Assembly (NCBI GenBank): GCA_019925105.1 | Contig: JAHGAU010000006.1 | Span: 1,550,001 to 1,614,000, forward strand | Direction of reading: 5' to 3' | Length of the DNA: 64,000 nt | From: Niebla homalea | Taxonomy: Eukaryota > Ascomycota > Lecanoromycetes > Lecanorales > Ramalinaceae | Shown: piece after piece, positions 56,441 through 64,000 of the stretch | Numbering within the stretch: position 1 is the first letter of the stretch | Layout: each line of letters starts with the position of its first letter | The notes under the pieces: generated by a model | What the model saw: only the letters and a program-made list of their open reading frames with translations | What the model was told of the DNA's origin: nothing | Database searches by the model: none | Translations under genes and position numbers: made by a program

Positions 56441-57351
56441 ATGCGGCAAGCTCGAAAGAAGTACACGTCGGATGCAACAGATTTAATTCATGAACAGCAA
56501 CGCCATGGAGCTAGTGATCCGCGCGATATGGTATACGCCTATTGTGGTATCTTTGGAGCGCCAGATCTCATCTTCGAAGTCGACTATATTAAATCGTGTG
56601 CCGAGCTCTACACAGACATAGCTTTCTACATGTTTCAGGCTCGAGGTGAGATTTTGGTCCGGGATGGCTTTGTTACGAGAGCCGTCGGTCACTCTTCGTT
56701 TCTATTTGCAATGAAGTAGAAGGACGCACTCAAAAGTCTCAGTGTGGAATCATCCAATGCTCTTGTTTGGATAGATTGACAACATCAAACCAAAGCCGAC
56801 TATCAGTGGTTCGAAGCTGTCGGTCGAAACGATGTCTACAAAGGAGACAATGGCCATTCGGAGGCATCCCAAGCTTGGTTGGACTTCGTATCGAAGGTGT
56901 ATGATGGGTGGCGTCGTGTTCTCGGAGGAGACATCTTGACTCCACTGACATTGTCTCAAAGTAAGTCATTTGATCTTCGAACATTGCACTCAGACGCCCT
57001 GGAGACAACTCTGGAATGCTCAGGGCGTGTGTGATACCCTATATGTTTGCCAACGTTTATAATCCAGATGAAAGCGTCTTCAAAAGCTGTCTCGATGGCA
57101 AGAGGATTGCTGTGACCTCTAGTGGCGAGCATTTAGTCGTTCCAGCGCGTTTATGCAAGGGCGACTTCCTTGCTCGATGCATTGACAAAGCCTCGTGGCT
57201 GCTCAGGCCATTGACATCCACAATTGACTCTGCATCCCTCCATTCTCGGATCTATAAGGGCTTTGAAGCCGCTGAACAAGAAAGAGATTACATTATCTCG
57301 AACTCCAGTACCTTTATGATAAAATGGGCTTCCAGTCCGATTAGACCCTAA
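56441..57351 (+). pseudogene. Broken HET-domain (heterokaryon incompatibility) gene fragment
   Basis: The family governs non-self recognition during hyphal fusion. The piece opens with the conserved ASDPRDMVYAYCGIFG and DYIKSCAELYTDIAF blocks. It then meets a TAG near 56717 and a TGA near 56777, yet the frame remains HET-like beyond them (WFEAVGRNDVYKG, AWLDFVSKVYDGWRRVL). A shift then leads to the usual C-terminal block (VVPARLCKGDFLARC followed by ASWLLRP, which replaces the family's PFVLRP) in another frame, ending at 57351. The N-terminal half of the HET domain is missing. It is a degraded copy, not a spliced gene, because the breaks do not fall at splice sites. Confidence 0.65.
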
Positions 57352-58320
57352 TTATGTCGGTGAGGTCAGGCATTGCATTCCGTCGGTGCCTTACAAGATG
57401 ATGTTCAATTTCCTCGGTAGCAAGCAGGAAATGTTTGCTGCCCACGGACCATCATGGGATTTGAGCGTGCTCAGATGGACCACGCGATGGAATAGTGACC
57501 ATCTAGGGCATTATGCTAGCCGTCAATGAAAGTATCGTTGCAATAGCTAAAGAAGCACTCAGTCATAGAGCAACTCTGCTAGTCACGAAAGGTCCGTTCA
57601 GCTAATTTTGATACGAGCCAATTGATCAGCCAGCCAGTCACCGGTACTTTGTGTTTGTTTCCCAGTCAGCCAGCCATAAAAATCGAGACAAATACGCGAG
57701 ACAAGCCCTTTGATAATTTGGAAGTGAGGCTTCCAAGCATGGTTGTGCCAGGAGAAGTAATATGATCATGGATCTTTAGCTGAAGATAGCAGCTCAACTT
57801 CAAGTATGTCACGCAACACAAGGGCCAAAAATTGTCTTCATAGTATCCCGAAACTTGTGGGATTGTGGTTGACTGACCTGTACACCTTTCGGGTCCACGA
57901 CCAATTCGATTCCAGCATGAATGGTTGAACAAGAGTATGAATCCTTCATCTCGTCAAATAGAGTTGCGAGATTAGTGGCTAAAGGCATTCGCTTTCGGCT
58001 ACTACAATTTCAGGTCTTGCGAGTTCACGGCTCCTGCACACAACCCTCCAGACGGAAAACCTCGCCCCCTTAATTTCTTCAAAGAGCCATACAAATACCT
58101 TTGGAATCCTTCCACATGCCTAATGTTGGGACATGGACGTCTCGTTGGGTGGCAAGGTTGGGTCCAACGTCAGTTTCAGTATTTGAAGATGACAGACATC
58201 GCCCAACGCTCTTAGTGCTCTGAAGCTGTTAACTTGCTCTCATGCTTGAAATCTTCGCTGATCAAGAGCCCTGTCTCACTTCTGTTTCTCAACAAAGCTT
58301 CTTCATAGTTCCTCTACGAG
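57352..58320. other. Intergenic between HET remnant and kelch gene
   Basis: About 970 bp. A further 60-residue frame just after the remnant could be its tail but has no motif. The last 100 bp form the kelch leader. No supported gene. Confidence 0.4.
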
Positions 58321-60322
58321 ATGGTCGCGCGCGTTAGAGCTGCCTTTTACGCATCATCCTCAACCCTGTGCTTGACTGCTTGCAGAGCGAGTGTTGTAAC
58401 CAGAGACGGCCGAAATTCGGATGGCAATCTTTGCACGGTCGCCCAGCATCGATGTATGATAATTTGTCGAAACATGACTGGGCAATTGACTCACAAGTGC
58501 AGCAATCGTAGCTGATCACAAGCTTTTCTTCGAGGGAGGGCTCTATACTTTCAGCAATGCTCTGGTAATGCAGCCTGGTATTGCACGAGGGACCTCGGTG
58601 GGCTTGAAATTTGACTGATTTCTGTATAGATCCGCACATCCACTGGATCGACTTGATGGCACCTTTCCCAGTCGACACCACAGTATCAACGACGAACCTC
58701 GAATCTTCACCGGTGCAAGGGTCCCAATTTGGCTTATATGGCGCTTTCTTTGCCGACAAAAACGCTACCACAATCTACAGTTTCGGAGGCTTCCAGGACA
58801 ACAATGCTTCCACAAAGACCAATTCTCTCCAAACATTCGATGCTGTGTCTGAGAGTCTGTCAAGTATGATTGTGAGCGGAGGTTCATTTAACGGTCTATC
58901 TCGGAGCTTTTCCAGCTCAGCAACCACAGCCACTAGCGGTCTAGGTCTCGGCTTCATTACTGGAGGCCTAGATGTAGCACCCGAGCCGCAAGGCATGATA
59001 CCTTTCGATGCTTCCGATCCGCATGCCCTTCAATGGAGGAATGAGACCCAAGACGTGCCTCACTTGGTTGGTGCGACCATGCAGTACGCCCGCTTCGGCA
59101 CTCAAGGGATTTTGCTAGTCGCGGGCGGATATCTGAATGTAAGATTGCTGTTCCTGTTTCTAAAAATTCGGCTGACTAGACTATCATAGCAAAATGATTG
59201 GGCTAATCGCGACATGTCTCAAATCCTGGTGTATGATCTGGAGTCAACGAAATGGTATGAAATCTTTGCATGATCCTAAGTCTCTCCTGACCTAAATCAC
59301 CCAGGTTCAACGTTACAGCCACCGGCAATATCCCCTTGAAACGGGCGCACCCTTGCTCGACTATCTCCCCCTCACCTGACGATTTAAGCTTCCAGATGAC
59401 CATCTACGGCGGCTACAACCTCAGCGACCACCGCGCCTACGAAGACGTCCACGTCCTCTCCATCCCCACTCCTTCCGCTGGATCAGCATTTCCGATCAAG
59501 GCAATTCTGACAACGATCTGAACCAGCAGGAGATTGGACGGTACGAACATACGTGCGACTTGTACGGCGACCGACAAATGCTGGTTCTTGGCGGATTGTT
59601 GGATTCTGCGGGTGAGCAGCTGAATAACGATACATGTCAGACCGATCATGCGGTGATCAAAGTGCTGGATACAACGACGTTTCAGTGGCAGAAGAATTTT
59701 GATCCGACGCCTGATGTTGTGGCAAGTGCGATCGGTGGAAGGTGAGCCAGCCCCCCCCCCTCCCCCCCCGGGAAGTTGTATTCTGCTAGACATTTGTCGT
59801 GGTTACTGATGGAACATCAGCGCAAGTGGGAAACCTTCAGTTACCGCTCCTGAAGGCGGTTTCAATGACAGCGCCCTGACCGAGATCTTCAAGAAAAGGG
59901 TGCCAAAGTACGTTGCATCCAACATGCCTAGCGCATCTGCCTCCACCAATAGTACTGCACCAAGCCCTTCACAAACATCTGCTGCCAAGTCAGCGTCCGT
60001 AGGCACTATTGCGGGTGGGGTCATTGGTGGCATTGCTGCCGTTGTAATCGCAGGCTTATCCTTTTTCTTCTGCTGGTTCAAGAAGCGAAGGCAAGATAGA
60101 CATCGTGGCCGAAACATCTCAGGCCCGACTCCATGGGCAGCGGCAACCAGCAACGAGGTTTTTCATGAGATGAATGGTATGGCAAGACCAGCTGAGAAAG
60201 ACGGGACAGGCTGGGTCGAGGCTGACTCTGCACCCGTGCTTGCAGATGGTAGAAATATTGGTCCTGTGTCTGAGCTGCAAGCCCCTTACCCCTCAGAATT
60301 GGCTGGGAATAATACAGCATAG
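58321..60322 (+). CDS. Kelch-repeat single-pass membrane protein, one-base frameshift in exon 5
   Basis: Exons 58321-58453, 58503-58577, 58630-59138, 59190-59254, 59305-59741 and 59821-60322; all junctions are in phase. The extracellular part is a kelch beta-propeller: FFEGGLYTFSNAL, TIYSFGGFQDNNAS, ILLVAGGYLNQNDWAN with QILVYDLESTKWFNVT, MTIYGGYNLSDHRAYEDVHV and QMLVLGGLLDSAG. After a Ser/Thr stem a transmembrane helix follows (IAGGVIGGIAAVVIAGL, then CWFKKRRQD) and a short cytosolic tail. The family occurs widely in filamentous ascomycetes; its role is unclear. Inside exon 5, at about 59471-59472, the frame changes: VLSIPTP is followed one base out of frame by FRWISISDQ. A one-base loss explains this, so the gene is either recently inactivated or the base call is wrong. 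The N-terminal hydrophobic stretch is a poor signal peptide. Confidence 0.75.
59750..59770 (+). repeat. Poly-C tract in the last kelch intron
   Basis: Two C runs split by a T lie just after the donor at 59742. Long C runs are sequencing-error-prone, which is relevant to judging the nearby frameshift. Confidence 0.8.
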
Positions 60323-61060
60323 ACATCACCTGGACTTACCCATCACCTCTGACAAGGGGGAGAGTTTAGGGGAATCAGCCTTTCGCTCGACTATCCGCAA
60401 GTCACAAGCAACCTCACCTGCGAACCATCACAACAAGCCCCTCAATAACAATGATAATCCCCGCAATCCTCTTCAATTCAATTAACGCACTCTTCCGCGA
60501 ACCAGCCCGTCTGACCTGATGCAGAAGGCACGGTAGATGAGTAGGGGCAGTGCTAGAATGGGAAAAAGGGCACTCCAGACGGATAATGTGTGATGTTTGA
60601 CATGCGTGGACAGAAATCGCAATGGCATCAGAGGTTGAGCAAGTGAGAATACCACCAAGTCGCCGTCGAAATCGTCGGATTACTTGTCGCTCTCTCATAT
60701 TGTATCGGAGCAATAATGTACGAAGTCCTAGTCTCTGGCTCTCGAGCCTGCTGGGAAATCAAAAGGCAGCCTTTCGTTTCGCGGTACACCAGTGCCATGA
60801 CCGATGGGTCAGCAGAGAGGGCGAAGATGACTGGTTATGACCAATAGGTATTGGCAGAAGTTGAGAGATGGCAATTGGCCGAGACGCTTGAAAGGCGCAG
60901 CAATTATACTTCATTCCTATTGGCCTTGTATGTTGGATCCTAAGCACGTTCAATGGGAAAAAGTAGACATAAAAGTAGTAAGACAATGCCATCTATTTGC
61001 ACGTACTTGATCTAGTCGAAAGCCAGCAATCCCAAAAACCCCAACTCTGCAGATCTGCGT
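60323..61060. other. Intergenic between convergent genes, possible small membrane protein
   Basis: About 740 bp. On the minus strand a Lys/Arg segment leads into a hydrophobic stretch (LKRIAGIIIVIEGLVVMVRR, 60414-60470) after an acceptor-like CAG. Upstream frames are protein-like in more than one phase. No complete gene model could be made. Confidence 0.35.
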
Positions 61061-62350
61061 CTACCATTCTCGAATACTCCCATCTGGCCCCGTAAACCCC
61101 TTGGGCGGCCACGGAGGCGCCGTCTTCGCCACCTCCCTGACCTCGACCTCATCGACCTCCACACCCAGCCCAATGCCATGGAACGCGTCGACATACCCAT
61201 CCTTCACCGTCCAGACATCCTTGTTCTTGATATAGTTCGTGATGTCATACTCCCCGATCTCCGTGTTGTAGTGGATCCCCAGGCTCATCTCCTGGATCGC
61301 AAAGTTACTCGTGCTGATGGCGAATTGCATGCATGCGGCCAGCGCTATGGGTCCGAGGGGACAGTGCGGCGCCACCGCCACGTCATACGCTTCCGCCATG
61401 GCAGCGATGCGGCGGAGCTCCGAGATGCCGCCGCAGTGCGAGATGTCTGGCTGCAGGACGTCGACGGAGGAGTCGTGCAGGAAGCGCTTGGCATCCCAGC
61501 GGCTGTAGAGGCGCTCGCCCAGCGCGATGGGGATGGTGGTCAGTTGGCTCAATTGCTTGATCCCCTCATGGTGCTCGCTGAGCAGGGGTTCCTCGATGAA
61601 GAAGGGGTGGTGCGGTTCCAGCGCCTTGGCGAGTTGTTTGGCCATGGGTTTGTGGAGACGGCCGTGGAAGTCGAGAGCTGCGTCCATGCCTGCATTCAGA
61701 GAGTCGTGGTCAGTACCTCGTGTCTTTGACTTTTCAAATCCGATTGATTGGTTTCAGGACTGCTCTCACCCAGTGCTTTCACGATCTTCAGCCTGTCAAC
61801 GCTCGCCTCGAGGGCTTTGGGTGCGTCGAGCCAGTCCACGTCCTCGGTGGCATTCATTTTGATGGTGCGGAAACCCTGGGACCAGCGCTCCTTGGCTGCA
61901 GCTTCGATATCGCGAGGACGGTCCCCACCGATCCAGGAGTAGACTTTGATCTTGTGGCGGACGGCGCCGCCCAGGAGCTGGTACAGGGGGACATGGAGGC
62001 GGCGGGACTTCAGGTCCCAGAGAGCGATATCAATACCTGCAAGGGCGGACATCAGGACGGGACCGCCGCGGTAGAAGCCCAGACGGTAACATGTCTGCCA
62101 GATATGCTCAATTGCGCTAGATGCGGCATGAGCTCAGTGGATTACGATCTACGGATGGGTACTACGGTGCTTACTCTGCATCATAGCCTAGGATTCGTCC
62201 TCTGAGGGCATCAAGACATCCTTCCACTGCTTGAGTGTGTCCTTCGAGCGTAGCTTCACCCCAGCCAACATTTCCTCCTTTGTCACATATTTTCACGAAG
62301 AGCCATCGTGGTAGAACTCTGAAATGCTCTATGTTTGTTATTTTTGCCAT
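61061..62350 (-). CDS. Galactonate-dehydratase-type enzyme (enolase superfamily)
   Basis: Mandelate-racemase/enolase-superfamily dehydratase, 383 residues in three exons: 62350-62175, 62116-61770 and 61689-61061. Its closest pattern is bacterial D-galactonate dehydratase (DgoD), which gives 2-dehydro-3-deoxy-galactonate. It starts MAKITNIEHFRVLPRWLFVK, then GWGEATLEGHTQAVEGC, ALAGIDIALWDLK, YSWIGGDRPRDI and KMNATEDVDW. The metal ligands are visible: Asp in ALDFHGRLHKP, Glu in FIEEPLLSEH, Glu in IALGERLYSRWD. The His/Asp pair PDISHCGGISELRRIA and PHCPLGPIALAAC follow. The length fits DgoD (about 382) rather than the longer fungal L-galactonate dehydratase of the galacturonate pathway. The true substrate cannot be fixed. 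Confidence 0.9.
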
Positions 62351-63403
62351 GACTTTTTCAGCAATAGCAAAGTGAGCTCGGGATTATTTTTTTCGAGTAA
62401 GGAGATGCTCATCAACTGTCTTCAGTACAAACTTGATCTTGGGTTGATATCAATATAAGGTAACGACGCATGAGTGCGCAAGCGCAAACCGAACCCAAAA
62501 AATCTTGATGCAACAACAACAAATGGCAGGAACTTCAGTCATATCAACCGGTGCGAAAGCGCAGGACAGGAAAATTTCAAACAGCACCTGAGCGAGAAGA
62601 TAAATTGCAAAGGACCATGATATTTATGCCTTGATAGCCGCCTGATCGTCAGCCTTTGCTATGCTGTTCCTGCGTCATACCTTCAACCCACCCAGAATAG
62701 GCGACCTGATAACCTCTTTTCCCGACGATGAAAGCGTTTATGAGCTTGGGGCTTGCAGTCGAAGCTTCACCAATGGATCGAGAACGCGGAAGAGAGGAGA
62801 AGCTGAAGCCATTGTAAGGTTGATACCTAGACGGTATACCCTGCCTCGGATAAGAAGAAGGATCGTTTGATCCAAGGCTTGAAAACCGATTACACGATGG
62901 CCACCCAGGGGCGCTAAGAGCGGCTCTTCAGGTGCCTCGGGGTCCGCCTGGAAGTCAATTTAGACGTCAATTTTAGGGGGGCCAAGTACCAAGACCCCGC
63001 CACTCGGCGGATCGGCAATTGGTGCAGTCTAGAACCAGAAAGTGCAAAGGTATGGGCTGAGCAAGCTTGACATCAGCCTGATAGATGTGCTTGCATATCT
63101 GGTCGCCCTTTCAAGTATGCTGTAACGCATCAGCATAATCAGGAGTATAGTTGCCAGGCTTGCAAACAAATCCAATACACGATTACTCACCTGGCGCCAT
63201 TGTCTCTCAACAATCCCCCGGATCAGGAACATTGCTGTCAAACCTCAATTAATGCAGTACCTTTTGTCATCTTAGCCTGAAACAGAGCTCGTGGAACGGT
63301 CTAGGCTTGGACCTTCAGTGGCCATCCGTTGCAACACGTTGGTCGATAATTGTTGGGGCTTTTTATTCATAAAACCCCACATTGACTTACAACCACGGAC
63401 AAT
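62351..63403. other. Divergent intergenic region before the right-edge gene
   Basis: About 1.05 kb. A minus-strand frame (63241-63029) ends its first part at a good donor (CAGGTGAGT), but no in-phase continuation was found. No supported gene. Confidence 0.4.
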
Positions 63404-64000
63404 ATGCCCGAGTCGAGGAACAGCTTTCCAGTGAGCATTGCGGGACTCCCTTCTCGAATTCTCGCATCTTACTGATCCCTGTAAAGAGACGAGACCTGCA
63501 GCTCCATCCCACCAATGAAGCTTACCTTGACCAATTAGCCAGTGGTGTTCTCACGAGCCCTGTACCAGACCTAGCGTCCACCCTGACGACCCAGGCGGAG
63601 CAAGATGCCGAAGACGATAATCTGAGCTTCCTAAGAAGAGAAACCGATGCTGCCGAAGACGCTGAGCGTCCTGATAGTGCCTGGTGGCAGTCCAGCACCG
63701 AAAACCCGCCCGGAGCCGTTGGTGATGGGAGACGGAATAATACCTCCGCTACAGCTCGCCGATATACGCCTGATCAATTACGTGAGCTTAACGAACTAGA
63801 GGAACGTGCTCGGGAAATAATCCATCAGGAATACCGCCGTGGGAGTACCAGTATTTCTGATCCTGTGGAGGACGAGGTGACAGTGCAGCGTACTACAGGG
63901 CCCTCGGAACTTGGAGAGTCATCACCTTCTACGGAAGAAAGGAGCCTGAGGGAAAGGCTAAGAATCCGTCGATTGCGCGATCATTTCGCAATGCAGCCGT
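63404..64000 (+). CDS. Unrecognised charged protein, 5' part (runs off the right edge)
   Basis: A short exon (63404-63430, MPESRNSFP) joins by a 56-nt intron (GTGAGC...AAAG) to a frame open from 63487 to the window end. The frame is absent from any ATG-to-stop list because it has no stop here. The visible 180 residues are rich in Glu, Arg, Ser and Asp (AYLDQLASGVLTSPVPDL, RRYTPDQLRELNELEERARE, SPSTEERSLRERLRIRRLRD), with helix-prone charged stretches and no Cys. The beginning could belong to a nuclear or coiled-coil protein, but no family is recognised. Confidence 0.65.

Noticed and set aside
63029..63241. 70-codon minus-strand frame with a good donor
   Set aside because: No acceptor gives an in-phase continuation, and no motif is seen.

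Overview
The window is nuclear DNA from a filamentous ascomycete (Pezizomycotina). The grounds are: many genes with one to seven short GT-AG introns (mostly 45-110 nt), two Zn2Cys6 transcription factors, a decayed HET-family gene, fungal-only families (AIM11, AIM18, DUF7704), pyrimidine-rich leaders, and an intron-containing tRNA. The class cannot be fixed from sequence alone. All calls rest on reading protein motifs by eye and on splice junctions checked for phase; no database search was run.

Layout. 1-4.2 kb: the 5' part of an F-box/WD40 gene (runs off the left edge), a DUF7704 membrane protein and a Rab5-type GTPase. 4.2-11.5 kb: a gene-poor stretch with one weak micro-ORF candidate behind a TATA box. 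11.5-13.6 kb: Arp2/3 subunit ARPC5 and the complex I assembly factor NDUFAF5, tail to tail. 13.9-29 kb: a regulatory/accessory block with a Zn2Cys6 factor, a decayed O-methyltransferase, a PARP without BRCT, a tRNA-Arg(UCU) with a 23-nt intron, AIM11, a secreted Ser/Thr-rich protein and a second Zn2Cys6 factor. 30-37.9 kb: a dense housekeeping block with phosphopantothenate-cysteine ligase, ribosomal protein S7, dynactin p62, AIM18, and two predicted eEF1A methyltransferases (EFM4 and EFM7 types) arranged tail to tail. 39-43.8 kb: a small GPI-type cell-wall protein, a GT90 glycosyltransferase and a ferric reductase. 44.7-55.4 kb: the PP2A scaffold subunit, cytosolic PheRS beta, glycogenin and a large F-box/LRR protein ending in a CAAX box. 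56.4-64 kb: a broken HET-like gene, a membrane-anchored kelch protein with a one-base frameshift, a galactonate-dehydratase-type enolase-superfamily enzyme, and the start of an unrecognised protein that runs off the right edge.

Functional threads: mitochondrial genes (NDUFAF5, AIM11, AIM18), translation (RPS7, PheRS beta, two eEF1A methyltransferases, tRNA-Arg), ubiquitin-ligase adaptors (two F-box proteins) and vesicle/cytoskeletal machinery (Rab5, ARPC5, dynactin p62). I see no biosynthetic gene cluster, intact transposon or CRISPR-like array. The most unusual items are the eEF1A-methyltransferase pair, the Gly/Glu-rich insert in the Rab5 GTPase, the prenylatable F-box/LRR protein, and the several genes whose frames are broken or need atypical splicing.
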